Positions 11,219 to 24,230 of a stretch of DNA of 64,000 bases are shown here, in pieces. The DNA lies in the NCBI GenBank assembly GCA_024195585.1, contig SWBL01000093.1, forward strand, positions 1 to 64,000, given 5' to 3'. Under the pieces are notes generated by a model. That model saw nothing but the letters and a program-made list of their open reading frames with translations. It ran no database searches and was not told the DNA's origin. Position numbers and translations under genes: made by a program. Every line of letters starts with the position of its first letter. Position 1 is the stretch's first letter. Origin of the DNA: Aureobasidium sp. EXF-3400. Its lineage: Eukaryota > Ascomycota > Dothideomycetes > Dothideales > Saccotheciaceae.

Positions 11219-13801
11219 TGTATGTTATTTTGGAGCTCAAAATCGCTTAGGGGACAGATCAGTGTATCGTCTGCTTAGTGTGGTATCAATAGACTATGTC
11301 TGGCCCAACTTGAGAGTATGGAGCATTTGTGATGGTGGTTGTATACATAGGTAGATTTGTTGAAGCTAATGATCAGCTAAAATTGAACAGCGTGACCTTC
11401 TTCTCCACATCGTCCCTACATTGAATGGCACCTTGAAACTGAGCTCACGCGACATGAATCTCAACTCACCTTGCCAGATCGAGTCATGTGGCTCCCTCTT
11501 TGCAAAACTCAAACTGACCCTACCTATATTCCATATTGAAGTCACCGCTCGCTGAATAGCAGATAAACAAAAGTCTAAGAAATCTCAAATAACTCCTCTC
11601 GATGCCCAATATGTAGGGAACAAGAGTCCCACAGCTACATCGACGCCTCCGTTGAGCGGGCTGAGCAAGCTTGAGGCATCAAGAAAGGGATTCAAGGCTG
11701 CTGGAGCCAGTTATGCTTCCATACCAATGATTCTTTCCCATACATCGCTGGCGCTTTCCACAGCAGTCCAAGTCCTCAGTCTGGCACTTTACTGGTGACT
11801 GATACTATGCCAGTATCCACACCCTCATGTCGCTCAACCAACCATTCTTCATGATCACCGCCTCATGCGTCGTAAACCGCTATATATCGAGCACTCATCG
11901 GAAGTCATCTTCGCGCACATCACGCTCACGCTTTTGATTGGTGGGACCATGAACTCGAACGATTTGTTGCACTGGAATGTCTACAGCCGCAAGTTTTGGA
12001 TATTTGATCAGGTTCCGCGAGCAAGTCACATCTGGAGAGCTACTTCAGCCCTTGAGCAAAGTCACCATACAAACACAAGGGCCGGTCAAAGATGGCATTC
12101 TCGAAGTTACCTAATTAGCTTCAGTTCCTCATGGAGATACTCGAAGTCAAGAGCGATCAACTCCTCGAGCAGCAGCCGTCCTTCTTTATGGCATGTGTCG
12201 ACAGCGGATGGAGCAAGCTCGACAACTCATGCCGCCTATTCGGCAGCACCGCCGAATACCAACTTGCTATCGTCCTGAGCGCTTATAACTGCTATGAGTG
12301 ATTCGAAGAAGGCTGATCAGAACGGCCACCCTACGAAGTCTGTGAGTTGAAGAAGAGGACGCAGGAGCTATCCATTGACTGCGGGACCCAAATCACGCCC
12401 GTCACCGATACCCAACCTCGCGAAATTTTAGGACTGCCTCGCTATGAGGTATCCAACAAGGTTAAGAAGAAGAAGACCAAGACTGAGCTTGAGCCTTACT
12501 TGATGGTTGATAGCGAAGAGGTCTCGAATGTACTTGCATGGTGGAAGACTACCGAACCACGTACCCTGTGACATCCTAGATGATGGTATGTCTCGTAGTC
12601 TAATTCGCGTGAAGAGCAGGGAATTCAATTCGATCCCATTCAATCCGATGCGAAACTCTGGTGCAGTAGTGATTGGATGCAAGGTCAGATTTGTTCACTC
12701 CAACGAGTACCTAGATCATGAATGCTTACGAGTCAGAAGAATTCTGCAACGCATGGAGAAGTCCTGTGCTATGTGGAAAACTCTTCTGTGGCTGAAGCTG
12801 GTGTCAGATGCGAAGGGAATGCTTCTCTTCCAGATCCGCTAACGTACGGTTTTGGAAGAAGCGGCGATGAGTTCAATGGCAACGCATATTTGAATTGACG
12901 GGGGCACACATGGTCATATGGCACGGAGGAAACACGACACGACTAAGTAGGAACCATTGCTTGTCTCCCGGTCTTGTGTCTTCCACGTACCGACTTACCA
13001 AATCGAAGGCTCGATACCCCAGGCTTGCATAGCTTCTTCCGAGATACCAAGTCTTCGAGCGGGGATGGACACAGGAACAAGGCAATCATGCCTGTCAAAA
13101 AGACCTCACAAGCAAGAGATGCTGAAGAGGGTATGCCTTGCACAATTGGAATTGCTGCGGATGCAGGCTCGAGATTGGCTCGACGGATTTGTGCGGGTTG
13201 TCCAGGTAGGATCGGCGAAGGCGGGCGCCGAAACACCAGTCTTGAATCCTCGACGGTAGATCTCTCCATCGTCGAGGCGGCGGCAAAATATGCGGCGTAC
13301 ACTGCCGCGACATGAGGGCCTTGATACTTACGCGATACAGGCCTCGCTGAAGGCCGAGCGGGGGCCTGCTTGCGATGCTTTGCTGCCATGGGTGTTGTCC
13401 GAGTAGGAGAATTTGGGATTTGTCTGGTGACTTTTCTTCGATTGAGATCCTCAGCAGTCTCCACGATTCGTGCTCCATAGGAAGGCTCACGGGTAAGTGT
13501 CTCCGCTAGTCGATCTTCCAAGGAATCAGGCAGAGGCCTTGTATGTCCTCTGTCAAACTAAGTATTCATCTGTGTTGATGTCTTTGTTGGACAATTCACT
13601 ACGCGAACGGTATCGGAAGGTGAACGTTGGCAAAGCATCACCAAGACGTGCGACCGATGTTTCCATGATCAAGCCGATTGTTTTTGCTTCTCTCAATCTA
13701 CACGAGTCATACTTGACTCGAGTCGAAATTGCTTGACCTTTGAGGTGTCTTTCGTAGATTTTCGATAGAAACCTTGCTTTTAGCCTACCTCTATAGAGAA
13801 A
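11219..13801. other. Gene-poor region with a transposon relic
   Basis: Between the esterase and the phosphatase I find only the hAT relic (12100-12571). Overlapping ORFs at 12943-13521 (minus) and 12974-13315 (plus) have no recognised family and no conserved splice pattern, so they are not called. Confidence 0.5.
12100..12571 (+). pseudogene. Relic of a hAT-family transposase (C-terminal part)
   Basis: From about 12122 the frame reads QFLMEILEVKSDQLL, then FFMACVDSGWSKLD and AEYQLAIVL, then YE, a stop, and FEE. This follows the order of the fungal hAT transposase region before the dimerisation domain (helix, 'GW..LDKYY', 'Y.AA.VL.P', 'YFE.W'). Further on, TELEPYL and VSNVLAWWKTTEPR resemble the start of the hAT dimerisation block. 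Two stops and frame changes interrupt it, and no terminal repeats were found. It is a heavily decayed copy. Confidence 0.45.
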
Positions 13802-15679
13802 CTACTGAGATCTGGAATAACTATATACATTCTTGATCGAAACATGCTGTCCACTTCTGGATTGCCCATAGTTTGTAGCATATGTTGCATCCCATGACTG
13901 CGTATAGAATGCACAAAACATCCCGTTAGGAACATCATTTGTCTGCTCGGTATAGGCGGTAAAGAAGTTACAGGCATCATACGACCCATCAGATCTTGGG
14001 TTTGCTTTATCGTATGCTGATTTAGCGTTGCAGGCGGCAGCACACTGGCTGGGGTTGAATTCGTCAAAGTGTTGGTAGCCAATGTATCCAGAAGGAGCCT
14101 GGATGGCACCAGGAAGCGAGACGGGGTAGTCGAATCCAGGCAGGTGATAGTTGTTGATCAAACTCGAAGGACAACTGCGAGCTTTGTACAGTGTGGCAGT
14201 ATCGATAACAGCATTGCTCGATGAATTGAGTAGTTCATGTGTCAAGTGAGTACAGTTGTGGAAGGTGAGTCTCGACCACCCGTAAGTGGCGTTAGAGATG
14301 TCGATGCCGAAATCTTGATAAGGCTCGATCTTGCTGAAAGAGTCAAGTCCAGCGTAGTGTCCCCCCAATCCGTTGATGATGTACCATGGAGCTGAAGGGT
14401 TATCGAGACCATTGGGGTCAATGACACCACCCTTTCCAATGGGTGAATTGCGCTCAAAGACGTGGAAGTGGCCGTTCATCACAAGATCGACCGAGTATCC
14501 ATCAAAAATGCTCTCGAACGCGTCTTGGCACGGCTGGCAGATACTGCCAGAACTGTAGAAGGGACGATGGCCAAAGACGACGACCCAAGGAGTGACCGTG
14601 CGGTTGACAGCCGCAAGGTCAGCTGCAAGCCAGGCGGTCTGTTGACCGTTGGGAGCAAAAGGTCCGGCAGGATAGTCAGCATCCGGCGCATTGGGAATAT
14701 CCGTCTCCGTATCAATTGACACGAAGTGCACCATGCCATGGTCATAAGAGTACCACATGTTTCCGATGCCAGGATTGTTCGAGGCTTGCGTGGCGACGTC
14801 ACTGGGCATTCTCCAATGGTTGATGAAACCAGTGAAGTTCTCCTGACCAGGCATGCAAAGATCGCTTGCCTTGTTTAGGCAGTTCGCCTCATGATTACCA
14901 GGACTAACCATGTATGATCGACAAGTAGTGATGGGTGTGAGCTGATCAAAGAAGTCGTCCAAAATAGATTCATAGGCCTTGTAGGCTTGTGAGTATGTCG
15001 CAGAGGCATTGATGAAGCCCGTTTGTGTTTCCTTCAACCAGGTATCGGCATATGCGAGATCACCGGCTGATTCGGGTTAGCTTAGTTCTTATTCGCGCTT
15101 TGCTAACGAAGTCGGCGTTCGGCACTTACGATGGGCAACAAAATCGTATGTCGATACTTGAGACGCAAGCGACTGGATAGTATTTTGTTCCCCAGGAAGA
15201 AGGAGTTCCTTAGGATCGACACCCTTCCCACCATAGGTAGTCAATCCTTCATCGCCCATAGCCCCCATGTCGATGACCACAGCTACACGCAGAGACGACA
15301 TATCGCCAATTGGACGGCTTGTCGTGAATGTGAACGGCTCCTGACCTGTGTTCGCGAGCAGATGATCTGGCAGAAAAAAGTACTGCATGTTTGGCAGCAG
15401 GTCGGATATTGCGACATGATTGTTGTATGTCAAGGATGTGTTGTAAGTGACGGACACATTTCCAACAGCGATTTGATCAAGCCGTTTCGGTTCCAGACCA
15501 TAGTGTACAGTAGGTCCAAGAAGTTGATCGTAGGTATTCCAACTGACTGTGATTCCAGTCGGACCGTGAAAAGCAGTACGAACTTGCGAATTCAAAGACT
15601 TGTTGTAGTTCAAGGCGTCGACTAATTGGAAGCCTAAGGCCATCGAGAGTGCGATAATATGACAAGAAAGCTTAGCCAT
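13802..15679 (-). CDS. Secreted purple acid phosphatase-like metallophosphoesterase with a C-terminal Cys-rich domain
   Basis: Predicted 604 residues. Exon 1 is 15130-15679 and exon 2 is 13802-15066, with a 63-bp intron that restores HPGDLAYAD. A signal peptide is predicted from the start at 15679 (MAKLSCHIIALSMALGFQ). A fibronectin-like N-terminal domain precedes the binuclear metal site: VVIDMG, GDLAY, SPGNHE, VFGHRPFY and NGHFHVFERN, in the usual order. The first motif has Ile where the family has Gly, but the metal-binding Asp is kept. The reaction is hydrolysis of phosphate monoesters in the secretory pathway or outside the cell. The last ~95 residues form an extra module with cysteines spaced as in PAN/apple-like fungal domains (SQCAAACNAK, CNFFTAY, FCAFYTQSWDATYATNYG). 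Confidence 0.88.
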
Positions 15680-18600
15680 GATGATGATGACTGCGAAGAG
15701 AAGATGGGAAATGATATGCAATTCTTAGGGAGTGTTCGACATTATATGTGTTCCACACCCCATCCGCCAAAAGGGTCTGCCATACTGACGCGACATCTGT
15801 AGAGGCCTAGAGCCATGCAGATCAGCATGCTTAGCAACATAGCTGTCCCACTGCAGCAATGGACGAATGCAGCAGTCTGATTGGAGAGTGCAGTCAGATA
15901 TATTACACAAGGTTGATCTCTGCCGCGCACGTGCGCCAAGCTCAGGTCCGATGTGGTTCAAGCAGAGTCGAAAGATACGAGCTTTTTCGCGCCTTCAAGC
16001 TTACATAGCGGTCCGCGCCACGGACCCTTTTAAGGTTAAGTAAGCGCGGTATGGGATCTACATATTTTTGCCGAACTTCTTACGAGCCGTCGGCGCTCTG
16101 CAGACATTGCGCGCTTCAAGAATGACTTGGTTCCGCTTTTCCGAGATCCAAAGCGCACATCAGGGCGAATATCTAAACCAGGACGGCAACAAGCGATGCA
16201 AGTTAAACAGATCTTGAGATCCGGTATCGGGCAGTGGTTAAGAGGTGGAAGCGCAGCAGACAATGCCTGAGTGACTCGCAAGACACGCCTGCAACAACAA
16301 GCAGAGTGAGATCGGACAGACACCGCGAGTCGATACGACAAAATAAACATGTATGTTCTGTATGCGGCGGTAAAGGTGGTTGTGTTGCCGAGAAGAATGA
16401 GAGGTTCTGGCCTCGGATACGACGGAGGAGGTGGCAGCTGATTGATGATGCTTATTCCTCGTAATCCAATCTCTTGATCGCAGCTCTTCCCAGAAGGCGA
16501 GGTGATTTGTCGACGAGAACAAAACAGACTTGGGGTAGTGGCTGTTATGTCGAGCGGAACTTGCAGACGGCGGTGTCTTTGAAGAGGATGTGTCTTGATG
16601 CAGGAGCGATGGCACGGATGCCGTGGGTACTCGCATGATGCTCGCACGAGGCAGAGCGTGTGGGTTCAGACAGAAGACCAAGTGTAGACGCCTCAAGGTA
16701 AGCAAAGTCCGGAGAGACGGAGAAATATTCTCCACTACGTGGATGTGGTGTGCTGATTAGCTCCTATGCCGCCATTTACTATTGTGTGTGCACAACTTTC
16801 AATCTTCTCTCTTTGAAGCTTTGTTTACACTCTCTTTTCTATCGAACGAGCCCATTGAAAAATTCTTGTTTCAGCTCTATTTCATTGATTCATCGAGATG
16901 CCTCCATTCACAAAGCCTACCCAATGCACCTGGAGTGAACACTCTAGGAACAAAAGACAAGGCGACTCTCCTCCTCCTCCTCCGCCGCCACCCAAGAAGC
17001 AGCTCCTGCCACCGCTGCCGCTCGACCGTAAAAGTAGAAAGAAATTCGAGGAAGAAAAGTCGCCGTGCTCGAAGAGGAGATGGCTAGCAGAGCCCTGCTC
17101 GGAGATGAGTATGAATTATAGTGGTTCATGTTGTGTTGCTTTGTCTTGTTTTGTGTTCTTGATGTTGTTGTCCTGTTTCTGATTGTTGTTTTTCAAACCA
17201 ATGTCATATGATTCGAAAACTCCCACAGCCCGTTGTTGTCTCGTAACGTGCATGAAGTTCTAACGCAATTCAGAAGATTGTGCTTTCAAACTTGTTCCAT
17301 GACCATGTTTTCGATCGTAGAGACACTTTTCATTTAGAGAAGCAAACCATTCGTGTAAAGTGTTTGCCGGAAGTGGTAGTTAATCCACCCACTTTCACCC
17401 TGACCCTACCCTTTAAAATAGGAGAGGTGGAATAGCACGAAAGGTTTTTAAACAGCATCAGTAATCATCACTTGCTTTTGAGAATCAATTTGCTTGTCTA
17501 CGTCGATCTTCCAATCAGAGGTGGAGCGTGAACTCGTGACCCCGATGAAAGACTTAGTTGGACTTTGTTGTAGCGGCGCAGTAGCAGTCGCTCTACCTCT
17601 TTTCCAACTTCTCTAAGCGACGATCTGCACATATCTGCCCTTTCCGTCAAATACAATCCCAGACGGGATGATGAAGCATGGAATCTCATTGCTAGGGCGC
17701 TTTACGCACTACTGCAACAAGTATATGAGCGGTTTGCTGATAGTAAATATGAATAACGAAGTACACAGACTATCATGAATGATTGCGACCATATGAAACA
17801 ATGCCTTCGACAAGCACTCCCGAGCTTCCTATATGACTGGCCCTTTAAGATGTGACGGGGTTGATATGGTGTTCAAGGAGCCTGGACCAGATGTGAACTG
17901 TATCTCGGACAACAATGACCCTCTGTCTTCTCTCCTTCTCTCTCTTTGGAAGCGTATCCATAGAACCTCCTTTTAGAGACGCAGACCGACTGAACCATGA
18001 TATCGGAGAGCGATTGAGAAGGAAAAGGAGACGCACGAGAACGGTCTAGGGAGCGAGCGTTGCATGCCTTGTAGTCAAGCTTCTCATCCTCGCCCTCCAT
18101 CTAGTCATGGGCACGAGCAGCAGCGGGACAGCAGCGGAATCTCAGGATTGGGCTCGGCGGCCGGAGTGGCGGTACCCTGAACGAGGAAAGAGGGACGCAG
18201 GAACGGGCGGGGATGGCAGTGGGTTTGGCATCTCGAATCCAGGGATGTTGTGCTTGTTGTGCTTGATGGATAACGGGACGGGATTGGATATTCCACCTTG
18301 AAGGTTCGATGCGAAACATAACTGCATCACAATCATTATCAGTCAAGTCGCACAATGCAGGTCTGGACTGGCCATCTTGATCTTCATCTGCATTGCGTAT
18401 CGCCATGATTTTTCATGAGCAATTCTTCTCTCAGAATCTCTGGTTGTAGAACGACAGCTATGGGAGGACCGCCTTGGGCGTTCAGTACGAGTTCGAAGAT
18501 GATGTTGAACGCGAAGACAACAATGAAAGAGCGCTGACAGCATCGGCGGTGTGCATTGGCAGGAGTTGCTCCAGTATTCGGTCACGTCCAGAAACGATCT

Positions 18601-18839
18601 CGCATCCCGACTTCAGTATGCCCTTGCGCTGTGTTGCAATGTTGACTTGGGATGTTTTCTTTGTTGCGCCATCAAGGTCGTTTCGATCGTTTGGGATCCC
18701 GCGTCATTGGTCGCGTTGAAGTGTAAATTCAGGGACAAGACCCTCAGAGGGAAGGCACATCCACCCTTCTCTTACCTTCGTCATATTTTATTCTTTACTG
18801 ACTACAATAACCATTAGATTCACATTATATACATCAATC
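15680..18839. other. Large gene-poor region
   Basis: This 3.2-kb stretch lies between the phosphatase promoter and the tRNA. The only candidate worth listing is the small ORF at 16898-17182. A CTC/CCG-rich microsatellite lies near 16969-16990. Other ORFs are short, overlapping and unrecognised. Confidence 0.5.
16898..17182 (+). CDS. Doubtful small proline- and lysine-rich protein
   Basis: I do not recognise this ORF of 94 codons (MPPFTKPTQCTWSEHSR). It has an eight-proline run, a charged segment with KKFEEEK, two WLAEP/SMNYSG-like turns and a hydrophobic end (CFVFLMLLSCF). It follows a pyrimidine-rich leader and a TTTCAG-type acceptor, as real fungal starts often do, and that is why I list it. 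The hydrophobic end may be intron rather than protein. Confidence 0.25.
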   Translation: MPPFTKPTQCTWSEHSRNKRQGDSPPPPPPPPKKQLLPPLPLDRKSRKKFEEEKSPCSKRRWLAEPCSEMSMNYSGSCCVALSCFVFLMLLSCF

Positions 18840-18980
18840 GCAGCGATGGCTCAGTGGTTAGAGCGCCTCGTAAATGTGTCTTGCAAACACAAGCATTGAC
18901 TGGAGGATCCAGCTGTTGTTGCAGTGGCAGGGTACTCCTTTCGATCGAGGAGATCGTGGGTTCGATTCCTACTCGCTGCA
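18840..18980 (+). tRNA. tRNA gene with a long intron; isotype not resolved
   Basis: The 7-bp acceptor stem (gcagcga / tcgctgc) pairs perfectly. The D arm (gctc / gagc), anticodon stem (cctcg at 18866-18870 with cgagg at 18946-18950), five-base variable loop and T arm (gtggg-ttcgatt-cctac) are all complete. A T-run terminator follows at 18981. About 68 bases interrupt the anticodon loop, longer than most nuclear tRNA introns. Cutting after position 37 gives a loop starting TAAATG, which lacks the invariant U33, so I cannot name the amino acid. The intron itself holds a hairpin with loop cttgcaa. It could be a functional gene with unusual splicing, or a pseudogene. Confidence 0.7.
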
Positions 18981-21900
18981 TTCTTTTTGCACCTTTGACA
19001 TACTGTTTGTTTTTTGTTCGCGTTTTCTACCATTTCCATACACCGTCCACATGCTTCATGGACTCCGTCGTCTTCATCAACTTCATCAGCCTCGCCAACT
19101 CATTTCTTGACGACCGATGGCCTTGCAGCAGGACGACTTGGCCGGAGTGGCGGCAGATTTTTTCAACACGAATAATACGCGGACGAGCAAGTTTTCTACC
19201 GCCAAAACAGCCATCCTTTGATCATTCTACAAGATCAAGGTCTTTTTCAGCGTTGACTCAAGTAACACGGAGTGAGAAAAATGCTCGTGGGCTGAAGCAG
19301 CAGACGTATGGGCAAATGCGGCGTTCATCGAAGCTTCCATACCATGAGACACACAACATCGAGCATGCGTAGCGCTACCGTAGTAGATATGCTTGCATAC
19401 AACAGTTTCATTGTTGACGGAGAGCACGAATGTCAAATGTGCAAGCTCGGAACCATCCTCCCTTCGCGCTTAAACAATACCACTCCATCACGACTACGGA
19501 CAATCCAGAACGTACGCCACCCATCGCCCCCAGTTGGACCCATATCCCCGGAAACGATGTAGTCGTATTACTTCTTTTGTGTAGCAGCAGCAGCAGCTTG
19601 TGTCTGGGCCATACCACCCTTGATGGGACTGGAGCAAGTCGTGCGCCTCTTGGTGGTGTAGCGCGTTGGTGTAATGATAGACGATCCTGAAACCCGCGAG
19701 CGCGGAAAATTTCGACAGAGTGGTCTAGCTGGGGATCCAATGTACGGTGAATGACTTCGATGTGTTGGTGGCTGGATTGGCGAGAGGAGACGGATGAGTT
19801 TGTCTTTGCTCGGTGGTGATCGGAGGCTGTGTAGCGATCACTGGAAAGCGAGGTTTCGCAATTTTGCTCGTGAGCGTGAGATGAAGCGTCTTCGTGGGCG
19901 CGGTGAAAATTGGTATAAAGGAGTTGATGCAAGCCGCACGGCTCTTGGTGCTGTATGTCGCGGTTGTGGTGTTGATGGTTCCAACGAGATTTGACTGAAA
20001 ATGTGTGGTTTGATCGAGTTGACGCTGGTCGGCAAGAATGTTTGCAATGCAAACGACATTGGCCAGGAAGCTGTAGATGGCTTCCCTTGCCAGTGCCCGA
20101 GTCGTGCTTACCTTGGTGGATTCCAGACCACCGACTGGAAAGTGATGAAGAGCGCGGTCCCCATATTTCTGCATCGATTGCAAAGGTAATGCTGTAATAA
20201 TGAAGTGTAGCTAGAGTCCGCTGTCGTGACGCAATGCTAGTCGCTCTTTTCCCTTCCCATGTCGGTTTGGCATCGACTCCGAATTTCATCACGTCACCTG
20301 AATTTTTCCGCTTCCTTGATTGGAAATACTCAACAAACAAGTCCTCATATGTTCTCGTCATTGTTCTGATCGAAAAAGAGCTGGAAGATAGGAGGATGAC
20401 ACGGACACCCTGGCCATGCCCGCTGCAGGTGGCGCAACACACAAAGACATTAAACACAGGCTCGATGCCTCCATGAAACTGTCACTCCCCAGAAATCTAC
20501 GTAGTCATCGGACGCACTCTACGGCATCTCTCTCTACCTATCCGACCTGGGCAATACTCCAACGGGAATCTGATCTGGTACGATTCGAAGACTTATATGC
20601 TAGACTCGATGCTGACATAAACAGATTCAACAGCTCCATCGCGCTATATCCTCCGATCATTCAGTGTGTTGGATGCTATCCCATCCTCCATCATCCCCGT
20701 CACCCTTCCCTTCCTCACGTCAAATGTCACGTTGTTCTCTGGACTGGAGAGCTTACCGAAGAGATGCCATCCAGGCCAGGGCATGGATACAAACACCCAG
20801 CGAATGCTCAACAAGCCCGACGTCAGATTCTTTTCGCTGATCACTCACAAGAAAACTCGGCTATTGGGGCTGGGAAAAGATTTGGAGAGACTCTTGCGGC
20901 TTGCAAGGGATGATACATCGAGTCACCTTAGTCAACGCCGTTTGGGAGTGGAGGCTACCTCACCCTCACCACTTGCATTCCCATGAAATCAAGAACTGTT
21001 AGACTTGACGGAATGGAGTTGCCGTCATGACTATACGACGTTTGGTGAGTCATTCAGCCAAGCCTCATCTTTCGTCCAGAACAGTGCAGAACAAGGGTGG
21101 CTCCACAGCTGGCAATGCTTCTACGATCTGCAACGTCCCTTCCTGTTCCCATCCCGCATCTTCCATCATTTTGCAAATCTCGGCTTCGTCTGCAGCACTG
21201 CCACTGACCGTGTTAATCACAGAAGTTATCGCTATGTGGCTGCTTTCGTCATGGGCAGGCACTGGTATCTCCGTCATCGATCCTGCGACGGCGAGTATCG
21301 TGTTGCCTTGCATCTCACCTTTTATCTTCTTATCATTTTACAGCTACGACAGGGCTCACACTCATCTCGCATACCCGTCATGCTTTTCTTCATCAAGCAC
21401 TGTCGCCGCCACTCTCTCTTACACGACTGTCTCGTTCGGCGGCTAATCATATCATATCTTCTGCCGCCTCAAACCGATCAGTCTGTCTATATTCGCCAAC
21501 CGTACAGCCAAGCTGCTACATACCATTATCAGGAGGTGATACAAACTGCAGCTGTTGGCCCCCCCTTTTTTATACTTGGAACATGTATCGTCCAAGAACG
21601 GCAACTTTAGACGACACAGATACACAATTGTCCCGATTGGCCAGTCGAAAAGAGGTGCGCGAATATCAAGTACGTTGGACAGGGTCCAAGGGAAGCGACA
21701 GGGTGTGCGCCAAACTTTTTTGACACGAGATCCACGTCATGGAATTGACTTTCTAGATAATTCATGTACCCGAGTAGGAAGGACGCGTGTCTCCAAGTAC
21801 GTTACATTCCAGAAGAGGTACGTACCTATCTCATTTGTTCCACGGGAGGAGTTGGTTCCGTGTTCGCAAAATCCTGCCAGATCGCTTTCTTCCACGAAGT

Positions 21901-22253
21901 CAATTACCACAACTGTGACCAGGGCCACAATCAGCACGAATCAAAACAACAAGTCGTAGGACAGCCGAGAGATAGATGTCCGGAACTCCCGGCACCCTAG
22001 TCTATCGAGATACCAAGCATCGATAAGCTCGCGCTAGAATTATTTCCGGCTTGGCTCTCGCCTTAGCAGAAGCCGTTGCGCGAACGACTTGTGCCCACCT
22101 GCCTGTTCGGGTTGGTGCAATCCGGGAGAAACGGCCACATGGTCACGCTCCATTGACTTCCTATCGTCCCGTCAGGAGCGATGATAAGTATGCGCTGTCC
22201 CAGCTGCGATTCACACCTGTCTCTATTGTCATTATTCCTTGCATTGCTGCAAA
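18981..22253. other. Large region without a supported gene
   Basis: This 3.3-kb stretch has many overlapping ORFs on both strands (for example 19408-20457 minus, 20416-20913 plus, 21005-21610 plus). None shows a family motif, and none can be spliced into one. The last few hundred bases are the promoter of the amino-acid transporter. Confidence 0.5.
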
Positions 22254-24230
22254 ATGGGTTCTCAGAATCTGGCCAATCTTACCCTGGGAGGCGGCGATCC
22301 TCGTCAAGGCGAGAAGAACCCCGCACTCTTCGCTCTCGACAACGGGCATAATGCTCCATCTGATACCGCAGTTGGCTTCAGCATCGAAGCTGCTTTGGTC
22401 CACAACGACCCTGATGTACTGTTCGAAGAATACCTTCACTACGCTGCCATCACTCGCGCCGAAGAAAAAGAATATGAGAAACTCGTGGAAAGGAACCCGT
22501 TCACCTTCAAGGGAATCCTTAAGAGTCGATTTTCCACTGGTCATAAACAAACATTCGAAGACGACAACAACCCAGACGGACGTATAATCACCTACCACAA
22601 CGCTGCCGAGGTCACTGATCTGGATTGGAGGCGCGCGTCTCGCGCTACGCGAACGGCTACATGGACGTCAATCTTCTTCTTGATTACGACTGATATTCTC
22701 GGCCCCACTGGTGCTCCCTGGGCTTTCGCAAACACTGGATTTGGGCCAGGTGTTGCTCTCTACACAGTATTCGGTAGTCTCGCTGCTTTGTCGGGTTGGT
22801 ACGTCTACCTGACTTTCTTGAGACTGGACTCGGATCGCTATCCCATTCGTGACTTTGGACAAGCCTTTTACCGTGTGTTTGGCGCTGGGATGAGACACAC
22901 CGTGAACATCCTCCAGACGATTCAGATGTTCCTTCTGGTCGCTGTCTTGATCCTCAACAATGGCGGTGCCGTCTCCGAGATCTCGATTGGTGACAATGGC
23001 AAGAACGGCAATGGTCTTTGCTTTATCATCTGTCTGTTGATCATCGCGATCATCGGTGTTGTCCTCGGCCAGGTTCGTACCTTGCAGCGCTTCAGTTGGC
23101 TTGCCAATATGTCTGTCTGGACCACCGTCATCTGTGCCTTTTTGGCCATCGGTGCCAGTGCCACTTCACCACCAAACTATGCCACCATGTTCAGTACGTT
23201 CGGTGGAAAAGGCACAGCATTCGGCGACACAAACTTCCCTGGTGGCACAGTCGAGAGTCACATCCCGATCAAGACCTTCGGCGGCACACCTCCATACGGC
23301 TACCAATCTGGTGGCACTGGTTTCTTGGGCAGTTTCCAGGGTATTGATCAGATTGTCTATGCCTATGGTGGCGCCATGCTGTTTTTCAACCTTCTTGCGG
23401 AGATGCGCAACCCTTGGGACTTCTGGAAGGGCATGCTGGCCGCTGATATCTTCATTTACGTGGCATACATGTTCTTTGGCCTGTTCCAGTACGCTTACCA
23501 AGGTCAATACACTTACAACACTGCCATCCAGAGTGTTGGTTCGTACAGCCTCCAGACCGCTGGTAACATATTGTCGATTATCGGTAAGCAGAGAATTTAA
23601 TACTGGATATGCGTGCAGCACCAACTAACATCGTCTGTGATCCAGGTGGTATGATCGCTGCCGCATTGTATGGCAATATCGGTATCAAGGTTATCTACAG
23701 CAACGTTCTGATGGAGCTGTTCCGTGAGTCCTTGTCCTACATGGAGTCAAAAATGGATCAGTTGCTAACGAACCTTGGCAGACTTCCCTCCTCTTACTGC
23801 CAAAGCCGGCAAGATGATCTGGATTATTCTTGTCCCTATCTACTGGGCACTTGCTTTCGTCGTTGCTGCTGCTGTACCTCTGCTGGGAGACTTCAGTTCC
23901 CTTGTCGGTGCCATCTGCATCGGTAACTTCACCTACACCTTTCCCGCTCTTCTCCGTATCGGTTTCATGGTCAAGCAGGCTGCCATGTTGCCCGAGGAGT
24001 CGTTTGACGAAGCAACAGGCAAGTATCATCGCGTTGACGGCGGTATCAAGAGATGGATGCGAGGATACAGAAAGACTTTCGTCATTACCTCTCTCAACAT
24101 CATCTACTTCCTGGGCGCACTGGCGGTCTGTGGTCTTGGTTGTTATGCTGCCATTGAGGCTTTGATTGTTGCATTGTCGGGTGGTAGTGTCACTACCTCG
24201 TTCAGCTGCAAGTCGCCCTATGCTGCTTAG
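22254..24230 (+). CDS. Amino-acid transporter of the AAAP (Aa_trans) family, mtr/N-system-like
   Basis: Predicted 618-residue integral membrane permease. Exons are 22254-23583, 23646-23723 and 23782-24230, with introns of 62 and 58 bp. A ~140-residue hydrophilic N-terminus ends in DLDWRRASRATRTATWTS. About eleven membrane spans follow, starting at IFFLITTDILGPTGAPWAFA, the family's first span with its conserved Gly-Pro pocket. Later spans include FIICLLIIAIIGVVLG and GSFQGIDQIVYAYGGAMLFF. The family moves neutral or aromatic amino acids across the plasma or vacuolar membrane with protons. The start at 22254 (MGSQNL, aaaATGG context) is preferred over the in-frame ATG 15 bp upstream. Confidence 0.9.

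Noticed and set aside
12943..13521. 192-codon minus-strand ORF
   Set aside because: No motif, overlapped by a similar-length plus-strand ORF, and no splice logic.
19125..19160. tRNA-like box A (acttggccggagtgg)
   Set aside because: No acceptor, anticodon or T arm follows.
19655..19740. tRNA-like fragments (gtgtagcgcgttggtgtaatg, tggtctagctgg)
   Set aside because: The arms do not pair and no B box is in place.
19408..20457. 349-codon minus-strand ORF
   Set aside because: Composition is His/Ser/Arg-rich noise, three frames are open over the same stretch, and no family resemblance. A presequence-like ORF (19838-20059) inside it could not be extended.
20644..21446. Overlapping plus and minus ORFs around 21 kb
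   Set aside because: No domain, no consistent splicing; treated as non-coding.
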